DNA from: Pseudalkalibacillus hwajinpoensis
GTDB taxonomy: Bacteria > Bacillota > Bacilli > Bacillales > Guptibacillaceae
Assembly: GCF_015234585.1 (NCBI RefSeq)
Contig: NZ_JADFCM010000001.1
Coordinates: 186,001 to 250,000 of the forward strand
Direction of reading: 5' to 3'
DNA: 64,000 nt
In this document: positions 8,219-17,693 of the stretch, piece after piece
Layout of the letters: every line of letters begins with the position of its first letter
How positions within the stretch are numbered: position 1 is the stretch's first letter
The notes under the pieces: model-generated
What the model saw: the letters and a program-made list of their open reading frames with translations, nothing else
Told to the model about the DNA's origin: nothing
The model's database searches: none
Program-made: the position numbers and the translations under genes

Positions 8219-8608
8219 GTGAACGTTTTTCAATCGATTAGACCGCTTGAACAAGCATTGAATGCGTCGATGGTGCAGCAGCGTACTATCACATCAAATA
8301 TATCAAATGTCGATACCCCTAATTACAAACGTCAAACCGTTTCATTTCAAGACACCCTGCAGGAAGCAACAAAGAATCTGCAGAGCTACAAATCAAACCC
8401 CAAACACGTCCCTTTTAGTAACGAAAATAATGCATCAAAGACCGTTGTCAAAACGGATCAAAATACACTTAATCAATCAAATGGCAATAACGTCGACACG
8501 GATGTTGAAATGGCCGAACTTGCCAAAAATCAACTCTGGTACAATGCGATGGTTGAAAAGACCAACAGCCAGTTCCGTGATTTACAGACAGCAATTAGAG
8601 GGAGCTAA
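8219..8608 (+). CDS. flgB: FlgB proximal rod protein
   Basis: 129 residues from a GTG start at 8219. It has the rod motif 'ITSNISNVDTPNYKRQTVSF' and the C-terminal 'VDTDVEMAELAKNQLWYNA' of FlgB. An in-frame GTG at 8207 is too close to the AGGAG at 8201; the later GTG sits 13 bases from it and starts like other FlgB proteins. FlgB is the first gene of the long basal-body run. In most bacilli it is preceded by hslUV-codY; here it is preceded by flhO in divergent orientation. Confidence 0.92.
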   Translation: MNVFQSIRPLEQALNASMVQQRTITSNISNVDTPNYKRQTVSFQDTLQEATKNLQSYKSNPKHVPFSNENNASKTVVKTDQNTLNQSNGNNVDTDVEMAELAKNQLWYNAMVEKTNSQFRDLQTAIRGS

Positions 8609-8613
8609 ATTAT

Positions 8614-9057
8614 ATGAATTTATTTAATGGGTTCAATACCAGTGCTTCAGCTTTAACTGCAAACCGTCTTAGAATGGATGTTGTTTCGTCCAATATCGCA
8701 AACGCTGAAACGACTCGCTCTGAGCTCGTCGATGGGGAATGGCAGCCATACAAGCGAAAAGTGGTAGAGCTTAAGGAAAATTCGTTCGAGAGTAAGCTTC
8801 AAGCCGCAATGGGAAATGGCGAAGCGCCAACAGGAGTGAAAGTGTCGAACATTAAAGAAGATGATGCTCCTAATAAACTTGTTTATAATCCCGCTCATCC
8901 CGATGCGAATGAAGAAGGTTATGTGGAAATGCCAAACGTGGATATGGTGAAAGAAATGGTTGATATGATGTCAGCATCTCGTTCCTATGAAGCGAACGTA
9001 ACAGCGTTAAACGCAACCAAAAGTATGTATATGAAAGCGCTCGAACTTGGTAAGTAA
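8614..9057 (+). CDS. flgC: FlgC proximal rod protein
   Basis: 147 residues, typical FlgC length, with 'VVSSNIANAETTRS' near the N-terminus and the C-terminal 'NVDMVKEMVDMMSASRSYEANVTALN' family pattern (shown in part). FlgB and FlgC form the proximal rod in the cell wall. The gene begins five bases after flgB and has a GGGAG site overlapping the end of flgB. It is followed by fliE after 22 bases. Confidence 0.95.
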   Translation: MNLFNGFNTSASALTANRLRMDVVSSNIANAETTRSELVDGEWQPYKRKVVELKENSFESKLQAAMGNGEAPTGVKVSNIKEDDAPNKLVYNPAHPDANEEGYVEMPNVDMVKEMVDMMSASRSYEANVTALNATKSMYMKALELGK

Positions 9058-9079
9058 CGGTCGGGCATAGGAGGATCTT

Positions 9080-9370
9080 ATGAACACAATTAGTGCACTT
9101 CAACAGCTTCCAGCACAAGCGAAGTCTCAGGTTACTTCGGGTGAAGCAACGGCTGATTTTGGTCAGATGCTTCAGGATGCGATTAAACAGGTGAACAACA
9201 ATCAAGTGGCATCTGAACAGATGACGAATAAGCTTGTGACTGGGGAAGTTCAGGATGTTCACGAGGTTATGCTTGCAGCACAAAAAGCCTCACTATCTCT
9301 TAATCTAACAGTAGAAGTGAGAAATAAAGTTATTGAGTCATACCAGGAAATCATGCGTATGCAAATGTAG
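9080..9370 (+). CDS. fliE: FliE rod-MS ring adapter
   Basis: 96 residues with the FliE C-terminal pattern ('VMLAAQKASLSLNLTVEVRN', then 'VIESYQEIMRMQM'). FliE joins the MS ring to the proximal rod and is among the first exported subunits. A TAGGAGG ribosome site precedes the ATG. It lies between flgC and fliF, the conserved order in nearly all Firmicutes flagellar operons. Confidence 0.95.
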   Translation: MNTISALQQLPAQAKSQVTSGEATADFGQMLQDAIKQVNNNQVASEQMTNKLVTGEVQDVHEVMLAAQKASLSLNLTVEVRNKVIESYQEIMRMQM

Positions 9371-9391
9371 CATGTCAGGGATGGATAAAAA

Positions 9392-11023
9392 ATGAACCAA
9401 CAACTAATGAAATTTAAAAGTCGCTGGAATGAAACATGGGGAAGCTATTCCACTAAAACAAAATGGTTGATTGGAGGGACGTTTCTCGTCACTCTTCTTT
9501 TGCTTCTATTCCTCGTTTTTTGGATGTCTAAACCTAATTTAACACCTATTTATTCAAATCTTACACCGACAGAAGCTGGCGAAATCAAAGGAGCAATTGA
9601 ACAAAAAGGGATTCCTGTAGAAGTTTCAGCCGATGGAACGATGATTAGCGTGCCTAATGATCAGGCTTCTGACTTGAAAGTAAGCTTAGCTGCTGAGGGC
9701 ATTCCGAAAAGCGGTAATGTGAATTACAGCGTGTTTAGTGAAAACATGGGTATGGGCATGACGGATCGTCAATTTGATGTCGTTGAACGTGATGCGATGC
9801 AAAATGAACTAAGTCATTTGATTGAACAAATTGGTGGCATCAAGGAATCCAAAGTCATGATTACCCTACCTGCAGAAAGCGTTTGGCTTGATGAAACAGG
9901 TGAAACAGCTTCGGCTTCCGTTGTTTTAACGCGAGAACCTGGTGTGCAGCTTGATCAAGGTCAAATCACCGGTCTTTATCATCTCATCAGTAAAAGTGTT
10001 CCGAATCTTCCTGTTGAAAACATTGTGATCATGGATCAAAACGGTACGGCTTTTGACTATGGTGAAGGCGGCACAGATACAACTTTATCCGCTTACCAGC
10101 AGCAAGAAGATATCCGTAAAGACATTGAAAAAGACATGCAAAAGGAACTACAACAAATGCTTGGCATGATTCTCGGTCAGGATAAAGTGGTTGTTTCCGT
10201 GATGACCAGCGTTGATTTCACAAAAGAAAAGCGAACGGAAGACCTCGTTGAACCTGTTGATGAAGAAACAGGAGAAGGCATTGATATTAGTGTTGAGAAA
10301 ATCATGGAATCGTATTCTGGCGACCAAGCAGCTGCGCAGGATGGCACGGGTACAGATGAAGGCGAAATTCCAAACTATAACGCAGACGATCCGAATGCCG
10401 AGGGCGACGGTTCTTACGAAAAAGTAGAAGACCGTATCAACCGTGAAGTGAATCGCATCCATAAAGAGATCGAAGAAAGTCCTTATCTCATTGATGATAT
10501 TACGATTAACGTTGGTGTAGAGCCACCTGTGGCTGATGATATCACAACATTAACTGCTGCTGATATAGAAGATATTCGTACCGTACTTAAGAATGTTGTC
10601 CGTACATCGCTGAGTGAAAGTGATGTTCCTCTAGATGATGCTGCTCTTGAAGAAAGAATTTCGGTTTTTGCCAATAAATTCAAAGGGCGTGCTGATTACG
10701 AAGAGCCGACCGAAGGCATTTTTTCATCAATGATGGATAGCGTTCCGGGCTGGGTGCTTTATGCGATTGCATGTGGAGTTGGTATTCTTCTTATAGGTGG
10801 AATTTTGCTATTTTTCCGACGGAGGGGAAACAAAGAAGAAGATGACTTCATGGAGTTTGAGCAGTCTTACAGCTCTCCTGAGGATCATTATTTACCGCGT
10901 GAAGAACGTGAAGTCGATATGACACCAGAGACGCTTGTCGGAAAAGATGAGATTGAAAATCTTGCAAAAAATGATCCAGAAGAATTTGTGAAACTACTAC
11001 GACTTTGGATGAAAGAAGAATAG
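9392..11023 (+). CDS. fliF: FliF MS-ring protein
   Basis: 543 residues with two membrane segments (about 25-45 and 450-472), ring-building motifs between them ('IYSNLTPTEAGEI', 'GIPKSGNVNYSVF', 'ERDAMQNELSHLIEQIGGI') and an acidic disordered region around 290-350 before the second segment. The cytoplasmic tail ends in '...FVKLLRLWMKEE', the FliG-binding part. FliF forms the ring in the inner membrane on which the export gate and C-ring assemble. Length is normal. Confidence 0.96.
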   Translation: MNQQLMKFKSRWNETWGSYSTKTKWLIGGTFLVTLLLLLFLVFWMSKPNLTPIYSNLTPTEAGEIKGAIEQKGIPVEVSADGTMISVPNDQASDLKVSLAAEGIPKSGNVNYSVFSENMGMGMTDRQFDVVERDAMQNELSHLIEQIGGIKESKVMITLPAESVWLDETGETASASVVLTREPGVQLDQGQITGLYHLISKSVPNLPVENIVIMDQNGTAFDYGEGGTDTTLSAYQQQEDIRKDIEKDMQKELQQMLGMILGQDKVVVSVMTSVDFTKEKRTEDLVEPVDEETGEGIDISVEKIMESYSGDQAAAQDGTGTDEGEIPNYNADDPNAEGDGSYEKVEDRINREVNRIHKEIEESPYLIDDITINVGVEPPVADDITTLTAADIEDIRTVLKNVVRTSLSESDVPLDDAALEERISVFANKFKGRADYEEPTEGIFSSMMDSVPGWVLYAIACGVGILLIGGILLFFRRRGNKEEDDFMEFEQSYSSPEDHYLPREEREVDMTPETLVGKDEIENLAKNDPEEFVKLLRLWMKEE

Positions 11024-11033
11024 GAGGGGTTGG

Positions 11034-12044
11034 ATGGTAGGCACAGATGAATTAACCGGAACTCAGAAAGCGGCGATCCTTCTTACTTCTTTAGGACCTG
11101 ATTTATCCGTACAAACGTTTAAACATTTATCTGAGAAAGAAATTGATCAGCTCGCACTTGGTATCTCAGAGCTTCGAAAAGTCGAGCCTGATGAGAGAGA
11201 GGCAGTTGTAGACGAGTTCATTCAAATGGTAAAAGCAAAAGATTATATCGCGGTTGGAGGCATTGAATATGCAAGGCATATTCTGGAGCAGGCGCTTGGG
11301 GCGAAAAAGGCTGAAGAAATCCTGACACGTCTGAAAGCCAATTTAAAAGTAAAGCCGTTTGCTTTTGCTAGAAAAGCAGATCCCGATCAGATTTTAAACA
11401 TCTTACAGCAGGAGCACCCGCAGACAATTGCGCTCGTTCTTTCCTATCTTGATGCAAAACAGTCTTCGCAAATTTTATCATCACTACCTCAAGAAAGTCA
11501 GGCAGACGTTGCACGTAGGATTGCGCTAATGGATAGCACGTCTCCAGAGGTGATTAGCCAGCTTGAAACGATTATTGAAGGTAAGCTTAACGCGACTGGT
11601 TCTCAAGACTATACATTTACAGGTGGGGTAGAAGCGATTGTTCAGGTGCTGAGTAGCGTGGATCGAAGTACCGAACGTACGATTCTCAGTTCACTAGAAA
11701 AAGATGATCCGAATCTGGCAGAAGAAATTAAGAAGCGGATGTTTGTGTTCGAAGATATCGTCACGCTTGACGATCGCTCGATTCGCCTTGTGATTAGCGA
11801 AGTGAAGGATGAAGATCTGTCGATTGCATTGAAAGTGGCAAGCGACGATGTGAAGGATACCATTTTCCGAAATATGTCCAACCGACGTGTCGATACTGTG
11901 AAAGAAGAGATCGAGCTGATGGGACCTCTTCGCCTTCGTGAAGTGGAAGAGGCGCAAACGCGCATCGTTTCTGTCATTCGCTACCTTGAAGAAACGGGTG
12001 ATGTGATGATTGCCCGCGGTGGAGGAGATGATCTGATTGTCTAA
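11034..12044 (+). CDS. fliG: FliG rotor/switch protein
   Basis: 336 residues with the middle-domain EHPQ motif ('QQEHPQTIALVLSYL') and the C-terminal torque helix with charged residues ('DRRSIRL' region and 'RRVDTVKEEIELMGPLRLRE') before the end '..DDLIV'. FliG couples stator force to the rotor. A perfect AGGAGGGG lies before the ATG. It overlaps the start of fliH by eight bases. The torque-helix pattern is intact, so the motor should be able to turn. Confidence 0.96.
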   Translation: MVGTDELTGTQKAAILLTSLGPDLSVQTFKHLSEKEIDQLALGISELRKVEPDEREAVVDEFIQMVKAKDYIAVGGIEYARHILEQALGAKKAEEILTRLKANLKVKPFAFARKADPDQILNILQQEHPQTIALVLSYLDAKQSSQILSSLPQESQADVARRIALMDSTSPEVISQLETIIEGKLNATGSQDYTFTGGVEAIVQVLSSVDRSTERTILSSLEKDDPNLAEEIKKRMFVFEDIVTLDDRSIRLVISEVKDEDLSIALKVASDDVKDTIFRNMSNRRVDTVKEEIELMGPLRLREVEEAQTRIVSVIRYLEETGDVMIARGGGDDLIV

Positions 12045-12834
12045 CATCATCCGAAAAACCCCTGGAGAAAAACGAGCTGTTCCTAAGGTCATTGAACAGC
12101 GAACGATAAGAGAGCCAAAACGTAGTCGCGTCCTCCCGACGCGAACGATGACAGTTGAAGAGAAGAAGTCTCAGCTTCTTGAAATGATGATTCGCCTTGA
12201 AGATCTCTACCATACGATTCGAACGAGGCTAGGGGAAGAAGAAGCGAAGGTACATCAAAACTTAGAGAAGAAGCAGCAGGAAAAAGAGCTCGAGTGGCAG
12301 GAAATCACAAAAAAAACAGTGCGTGACGCGGAAGAAAGCGGCTATGCAGCTGGATATGAAGCTGGCATGCAGCAAATTCATTTTGAGTTCGATCAGCAAA
12401 AGAAAGAGATGGAACAAATGGTGAAAGCCGCTTATGACAAAAAAGAAGAGTTGATTCAAAGCGCTGAACCGTTCCTTCTGTCGTTAAGTACGGCGATTGC
12501 GAAGAAAATTATTTTAAAAGAAATGGAACAAGATCCTGAGGTGTTACTTGGTTTGGTGCAAGAGACGCTAAAGAAAGTACAGGATCGTGGCGAGGTAGTT
12601 TTTCAAGTTTCAACAGAAGACTACCAGCATGTGATACCGATGGTGGATGAGCTAGAAAAGCAGCTTGATGTAAATGCAAGCCTTAAGCTCGTTCCGATGA
12701 GTGATTTGGAAGTTGGATCAGGACTTGTTCACACACCCAGTGGGTCGTATGATATTTCAATTAATAGTCAGCTTTCCGAAATGAAGAAGCAGCTGATTGC
12801 GATGTTTGAGGAGCGAACTGTCGATGAGCATTAA
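12037..12834 (+). CDS. fliH: FliH export ATPase regulator
   Basis: 265 residues, starting with TTG inside the end of fliG; the GGAGGAG at 12021 is at good distance. It has a long charged coiled coil (about 45-150, with 'AGYEAGMQQIHFEFDQQKKE' typical of FliH) and the conserved C-terminal domain with 'DLEVGSGLVHTPSGSYDISI'. FliH holds the FliI ATPase at the export gate. Translational coupling to both neighbours is indicated by overlaps. Confidence 0.9.
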   Translation: MSNIIRKTPGEKRAVPKVIEQRTIREPKRSRVLPTRTMTVEEKKSQLLEMMIRLEDLYHTIRTRLGEEEAKVHQNLEKKQQEKELEWQEITKKTVRDAEESGYAAGYEAGMQQIHFEFDQQKKEMEQMVKAAYDKKEELIQSAEPFLLSLSTAIAKKIILKEMEQDPEVLLGLVQETLKKVQDRGEVVFQVSTEDYQHVIPMVDELEKQLDVNASLKLVPMSDLEVGSGLVHTPSGSYDISINSQLSEMKKQLIAMFEERTVDEH

Positions 12835-14143
12835 TGTTGAGCCATATCTTTCGCAGCTTCATTCGATGGAAACAGTCCAGAAGTACGGCAAGGTGACACA
12901 GGTTATTGGGCTAACGATTGAATCGCTTGGACCAGAAGTGAAAATTGGTGAGGTTTGTTATTTGTATCCAGGACCATTGAAAGAACCGATTGAAGCCGAA
13001 GTTGTTGGGTTTCGAGAAAATCGCGTTCTTCTTATGCCAATGCATGATTTATCAGAGATTGGTCCAGGTTGCCTTGTTGTGGCGACCGGTCAACCTCTTG
13101 AAGTAAAAGTAGGCTATTCTCTGCTAGGTACAATACTCGATGGAGGCGGTAGACCGCTTGATCAATCAGATCTTCCAGGAGGGCTAAGAGCCGTTTCTAC
13201 GAATCGGAAGCCGCCCAATCCAATGACAAGACCGCGCATTACAACACCATTTCAACTTGGGGTGCGCGCCATTGATGGGTTGTTAACAGTCGGTCAGGGT
13301 CAGCGAATTGGAATTTTTGCAGGAAGCGGTGTTGGAAAAAGTACGCTAATGGGTATGTCCGCACGAAACTCAGAAGCCGATGTGAACGTAATTGCGCTTA
13401 TTGGTGAGCGTGGACGAGAAGTAAGAGATTTTATCGAACGCGATCTAGGCGAAGATGGGTTAAAGAAATCCGTTGTCGTTGTCGCCACGTCCGACCAGCC
13501 CCCATTACAGCGAATTAAAGGGGCACTTACGGCCACGGCCATCGCTGAATTTTTTCGTGATCAGGGAAAAAACGTTATGCTCATGATGGATTCGGTGACG
13601 CGATTTGCGATGGCCCAGCGAGAAGTAGGGCTTGCGATTGGAGAGCCACCTACGAGTAAAGGCTATACCCCAAGCGTGTTTGCGCTTTTGCCTAAACTGT
13701 TAGAGAGATCAGGCACGGCAGAGACGGGATCGATTACCGCCTTTTACACCGTACTCGTTGATGGTGATGATATGAATGAGCCAATTGCAGATGCAGTTCG
13801 AGGCATATTGGACGGGCACATCGTTCTCGATCGGAAGCTAGCGCAAAAAGGACAGTATCCTGCTATTAACGTTCCGCAAAGCGTGAGTCGGGTTATGAAA
13901 GAAATCGTTTCGCCCGCGCATATGAAATCAGCAGAGGAATTCAAGCGGCTTCTTGCTGTCTATGTGTCATCGGAAGATTTGATTAATATTGGCGCTTATA
14001 AAGCAGGTACGAACAGTAATATTGATAAAGCTATCTCAATTCACCCGGAAATTGAGAAGTATATTAAGCAAGGTATTGATGATCAGGCTTCATTTGAAGA
14101 AAGTAAGGATTGGCTTCTATCCCGATTTGGAAAGGATGACTAA
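12824..14143 (+). CDS. fliI: FliI flagellar export ATPase
   Basis: 439 residues; the ATG at 12824 follows GAGGAG. Walker A 'GIFAGSGVGKSTLMG' (about residue 160-175), Walker B 'VMLMMDSVTRFA', and 'ALIGERGREVRDFIERDLGE' are all intact, as expected for a hexameric ATPase related to the F1 beta subunit. It energises export of rod, hook and filament subunits. It starts 11 bases inside the end of fliH and is followed by fliJ after only two bases. Confidence 0.97.
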   Translation: MSINVEPYLSQLHSMETVQKYGKVTQVIGLTIESLGPEVKIGEVCYLYPGPLKEPIEAEVVGFRENRVLLMPMHDLSEIGPGCLVVATGQPLEVKVGYSLLGTILDGGGRPLDQSDLPGGLRAVSTNRKPPNPMTRPRITTPFQLGVRAIDGLLTVGQGQRIGIFAGSGVGKSTLMGMSARNSEADVNVIALIGERGREVRDFIERDLGEDGLKKSVVVVATSDQPPLQRIKGALTATAIAEFFRDQGKNVMLMMDSVTRFAMAQREVGLAIGEPPTSKGYTPSVFALLPKLLERSGTAETGSITAFYTVLVDGDDMNEPIADAVRGILDGHIVLDRKLAQKGQYPAINVPQSVSRVMKEIVSPAHMKSAEEFKRLLAVYVSSEDLINIGAYKAGTNSNIDKAISIHPEIEKYIKQGIDDQASFEESKDWLLSRFGKDD

Positions 14144-14145
14144 CC

Positions 14146-14598
14146 ATCGCAGCTTTTCAATTCCCGTTTCAACGAATTTTGGATGTGAAAGAAAACGAAA
14201 AGTCTCAGGCTCAGCTTGAAATGGCCGAGTCGCTCAAAGTACAGGTTGATCTCGAGCAGGAAGCGCATCAACTTGAAGAAGACATTCATGCGATGCGAGA
14301 GAAGCTTGAACATCGTCAGTTAGAGGGACTTCCAATTCTCGAGCTTTTAAAAGAAGAAGAGCATATTGCTTATCTAGAAAAGCAGCTTGAACGAAAACGA
14401 TATCAACTGAGTCATGTAGAAAACAAGGTGAGCGAGCAGCAGGAAGCGCTTGTTTCAAAAGTAAGAGAAGAAAAAACGTGGCAATCGATTAAAGAAACGC
14501 GAAAAGAAGAGTTTTATCACGATCAGAAAATGATTGAACAAAACGAATTGGACGATCTAAACACCGTTCGAGCATATATGCTGGCAAGAAACGGCTAA
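14146..14598 (+). CDS. fliJ: FliJ export stalk protein, apparent non-canonical start
   Basis: A coiled-coil protein of about 150 residues between fliI and ylxF. The family opens with a 'F-x-F-x-x-Q-R-x-L-x-x-K-E' pattern. That pattern is present ('AFQFPFQRILDVKENEK') but begins upstream of the first usual start codon, a TTG at 14179. The frame is closed by TGA at 14137, and between the two there is no ATG, GTG or TTG; the ATC at 14146 lies about nine bases after AAAGGA and would give the family's N-terminus. Start at TTG 14179 (139 residues) is the conservative alternative. Confidence 0.78.
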   Translation: MAAFQFPFQRILDVKENEKSQAQLEMAESLKVQVDLEQEAHQLEEDIHAMREKLEHRQLEGLPILELLKEEEHIAYLEKQLERKRYQLSHVENKVSEQQEALVSKVREEKTWQSIKETRKEEFYHDQKMIEQNELDDLNTVRAYMLARNG

Positions 14599-14612
14599 AA
14601 GGAGTGATAGAG

Positions 14613-15458
14613 ATGCGAAAACGACAGAAAAGTTCATGGAAAGAACGCATCATCCACGGTTTTCTTTTGCCGCTTGCCTTTATGGCAACTGTTCTGCTCG
14701 TCGTCCTTCCATTTCTTGGCTATGACTTGTTTGCCATGGCAACTTCTCTTTCGAAAAAACCAATTGCCTATGTAGAAAAGAATTTGACGGCTGAAGCAAC
14801 GGATCAAAATGAGGAAGACTTGCTAGAAAAAGAGAATGATAAGAAGGAAAGCGAAATATCCGCGTTAAAAAAACAGCTTGATGAACAAGAGATTAAGCTA
14901 ACGAAAAAGCAATCGGAGCTGGAATCGTTAACGGAGGAAATGAAAAGTGAGTTAGCTGACAAGGAAGAGCGTGAGAAGAAGCTTCAGCAATTAGCGAAAA
15001 CCTATGAAGGGATGTCTGCTTCAAAATCTGCATCCATTATGGAAAATCTCACACTAAACGAAGCGGCTTTATTGCTCGATGCAATGGGAAGTACGGAGCA
15101 GGCAGCGGTATTAAGTAAAATGAACTCGGCTGTAGCCGCTGACCTGACGATTGTTTTAAAAGATCTCGAAAGAGCGGCCGATCCTGAACTTGCTGCGATG
15201 CAGGAAAGAATTGCGCTTCTTATGAATGCGATCGACCGAAAAAAAAGCTCGCTTTCCATTTCGGATGTCGCAAAAGATTTATCCGAAATGCCTGAAGAAG
15301 AAGCGGCCGATATCCTTTCAAAGATGGGACAGTCAGATGCAGAGAAAGAAGTGGGACTCTCTATTCTTCAAGAACTCGAAGACGACAAGCGAAAGGCGTT
15401 ACTTGCAGAAATGGAAGAATCGATTTCATCTAGTTACGTTACTGATTTAGCGAACTGA
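14613..15458 (+). CDS. ylxF: YlxF/MotE-type flagellar membrane protein with MgtE-like domain
   Basis: 281 residues: one N-terminal membrane segment (about 15-37), a long charged coiled coil (about 55-130) and a C-terminal MgtE intracellular N-domain-like part ('LTLNEAALLLDAMGSTEQAA', 'MPEEEAADILSKMG'). This is the architecture of B. subtilis YlxF, which sits at the same place between fliJ and fliK. Related MotE proteins act with the stator. The precise role in bacilli is unsettled. The ATG at 14613 has AAAGGAG at eight bases; an in-frame GTG at 14604 overlaps that site. Confidence 0.82.
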   Translation: MRKRQKSSWKERIIHGFLLPLAFMATVLLVVLPFLGYDLFAMATSLSKKPIAYVEKNLTAEATDQNEEDLLEKENDKKESEISALKKQLDEQEIKLTKKQSELESLTEEMKSELADKEEREKKLQQLAKTYEGMSASKSASIMENLTLNEAALLLDAMGSTEQAAVLSKMNSAVAADLTIVLKDLERAADPELAAMQERIALLMNAIDRKKSSLSISDVAKDLSEMPEEEAADILSKMGQSDAEKEVGLSILQELEDDKRKALLAEMEESISSSYVTDLAN

Positions 15459-15472
15459 GAGGAGGTGAAAAA

Positions 15473-16828
15473 GTGAACGCCATTCAGTCACTTGGAAAAA
15501 GCGTGATCGTCCAGCCAAAGCCAACAGGTAATGATTCAACTGGATTTTCAACTTTGTTAAGTACGTTAGGGATAAAGATGATCAATCAAGAAGCGGGTAG
15601 GACTGAAGGCAAGAGAGAAGTGGAGCAGAGTGATGAAAATGAATTACCGCTCAATCTTCTTATGATAAATAAAGCAGCACTTCCGTTAGACGTTCAAGTT
15701 GCCCAAACGCCCAGTTCATCTAAGCTTCAAGGCAATCTTGAAAACAGTGAGAAGCCACAAGTGAAAAGTGGGAGTCAACAACAAGGATTGACCTTACCTG
15801 GTTTTACGAAGCAGGAATTGGAGTCCCTGGCACAGGTTGGGAAGCAGGCAACTCTTGAGTCAGAAGCTTCCAAGTTATCTTTGAGCAATGAATCAAAGGT
15901 GCAGTTACATGAAAAAAACGCTTTTCATAAGGGAGAAGAAATCTCACCTGGGTTTATAAAACAAGAATGGTTAAATAATTCACAAGGTGTAAAGGAAGTC
16001 TTAGCTGTAATTGAAGAAAAGCCGGTAGAAGAAGCAAGGGTAGTTGAAGTTCCAAGAGGGCAAGAGGCAACAAAATCGCTTGAGATTATCAAGCAAATGA
16101 CTGCCGAGCAATCTTCACAACAAAAAAATCTTGATGTAACAGTCAATCAACCCCCTCGATTAGAAGAGCAAGAAGCTATAGTCGAGGACCGTAAGCAAAG
16201 GCCTGTCCTAGAAGAAGGGAAGGAATTGAAGTCACAAGTTGATCAAGCTGAAGATACTGAGCAACTGGACCAACCGTCGACTGAAACTTTACCGGTAGAT
16301 GACGTTCAAACGGACGAAAAGCCAGATGGTTTGCCGCTAGTAAAACAAAGTAATGACGCACCCGTTAAAGAAGCCACCGTGCAAGCTCGTTATATGAACA
16401 CGGAACTAAGTGAAATGATTACCGAGCGCATGCAACTTTCCAAAAATGGTGATGAAACAAATATCAGAATTAAGCTTTCTCCAGAAAATCTCGGACAGCT
16501 AGATATTCGGTTAACCACATCAGATGGAAAAGTGACTGCGCATATCTTAACCTCCACTTCAGGAGCCAAAGAGCTAATTGAATCCCAGCTTCATCAGCTT
16601 CGTCACACGCTTGTTCAGCAGGGCATTCAGCTTGATAAAGTTGAAGTGGTTCAGCACCAAGGCTCTCAACATTCTTTTATGCAAGATGGACGAGGAGAAC
16701 AAGGACAGCACTTTCAACAAGGAAAGCAGCACCAGGGACGTAAAGATAAATACGATTTAGAAGAAAATCCGCTTGTAACAAACGAAAGAGAAGAAAGCAT
16801 ATCCGGCGGGATTAACTACGCCATATAA
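15473..16828 (+). CDS. fliK: FliK hook-length control protein
   Basis: 451 residues from a GTG with GAGAGGAGG upstream. The first 300 residues are low-complexity, rich in Gln, Glu and Lys, as in other FliK rulers. The C-terminal Flg_hook domain is clear ('IRIKLSPENLGQLDIRLTTS', then '..LIESQLHQLRHTLVQQGI'), and the tail is Gln/His rich. FliK measures the hook and switches export specificity through FlhB. It lies in the standard place before flgD. Confidence 0.9.
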   Translation: MNAIQSLGKSVIVQPKPTGNDSTGFSTLLSTLGIKMINQEAGRTEGKREVEQSDENELPLNLLMINKAALPLDVQVAQTPSSSKLQGNLENSEKPQVKSGSQQQGLTLPGFTKQELESLAQVGKQATLESEASKLSLSNESKVQLHEKNAFHKGEEISPGFIKQEWLNNSQGVKEVLAVIEEKPVEEARVVEVPRGQEATKSLEIIKQMTAEQSSQQKNLDVTVNQPPRLEEQEAIVEDRKQRPVLEEGKELKSQVDQAEDTEQLDQPSTETLPVDDVQTDEKPDGLPLVKQSNDAPVKEATVQARYMNTELSEMITERMQLSKNGDETNIRIKLSPENLGQLDIRLTTSDGKVTAHILTSTSGAKELIESQLHQLRHTLVQQGIQLDKVEVVQHQGSQHSFMQDGRGEQGQHFQQGKQHQGRKDKYDLEENPLVTNEREESISGGINYAI

Positions 16829-16839
16829 GGAGGGGTGAC

Positions 16840-17256
16840 GTGAATACAAGCTCCGTCACAGCAAAACAAGCTGTTCAAACACAAAAGACCGAGCTGCCAG
16901 GTCAGCTTGGAAAAGATGATTTCTTAAAGATTCTCGTAGCCCAGCTTTCCAATCAGGATCCCATGCAGCCAATGCAAGATGCTGAATTTATTGGACAGAT
17001 GGCGCAATTTAGTTCACTCGAGCAGATGACAAATATGAACACGTCGTTGAACAAATTTGTTGATCGTCAGCTACAAAGCTCGATGACAGATTATGCGGAT
17101 TTAATTGGGAAAAGTGTGCAATGGCAAGAGAATAATGAGGTTAGCTCTGGAAAAGTCCAGGCCGTTTTATACAAAGAAGGTAATGTACTCGCAGAACTTG
17201 ATAATGGTCAACAAGTAGACGTTTCCCTTTTAGAGCGTATCGAAACGAGGGAATAG
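16840..17256 (+). CDS. flgD: FlgD hook cap / scaffold protein
   Basis: 138 residues from a GTG with AAGGAGGGGTGA upstream. 'LGKDDFLKILVAQLSNQDPM' and 'FIGQMAQFSSLEQMTNMN' are the FlgD signature. The short form without large C-terminal domains is normal for bacilli (about 140 residues). FlgD caps the growing hook and is needed for FlgE polymerisation. One base separates it from the next small gene. Confidence 0.95.
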   Translation: MNTSSVTAKQAVQTQKTELPGQLGKDDFLKILVAQLSNQDPMQPMQDAEFIGQMAQFSSLEQMTNMNTSLNKFVDRQLQSSMTDYADLIGKSVQWQENNEVSSGKVQAVLYKEGNVLAELDNGQQVDVSLLERIETRE

Positions 17257-17257
17257 C

Positions 17258-17620
17258 GTGGCAAATATTCAAGTCAATCAGGCGTATTATCCAAAGCAAC
17301 CCATTCAATCGGTTAAAAAGCAAGAAGCCAGTTCTTTTGCAGATCAGCTAAAACAAACGATTGAGTCTCAAGTTTCATTCAGTCATCACGCACAAGTTCG
17401 ACTCGAGCAAAACGGGATTTCGCTTTCAGATCAGCAGCTCCAACAGTTGAATAATGGAGTGGAGAAAGCGCGAGAAAAAGGATCAAAGGAATCGCTCATG
17501 CTGATGAAGGATCTCGCTTTTGTCGTTAGCGTTAAAAACAACAAAGTCATCACCGCCATGAAGCAGGACAATATGGAAAACCAAATCGTAACAAACATTG
17601 ATTCAGCACTTATTTTATAG
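17258..17620 (+). CDS. Small flagellar operon protein (TIGR02530 family)
   Basis: 120 residues from a GTG two bases after flgD. The pattern 'FSHHAQVRLEQNGISLSDQQ' followed by 'AFVVSVKNNKVITAM' is that of the TIGR02530 'flagellar operon protein' family, which lies between flgD and flgE in many bacilli and clostridia. No biochemical role is established to my knowledge. Its fixed place suggests a hook assembly function. No membrane segment or signal peptide is seen. Confidence 0.82.
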   Translation: MANIQVNQAYYPKQPIQSVKKQEASSFADQLKQTIESQVSFSHHAQVRLEQNGISLSDQQLQQLNNGVEKAREKGSKESLMLMKDLAFVVSVKNNKVITAMKQDNMENQIVTNIDSALIL

Positions 17621-17693
17621 TGGCCGGACCGAGCAGGAGGCCCATTCGCTGTGGATCGATTGAAGCAGCGACACAATTAGAGGGGGAAACAAC

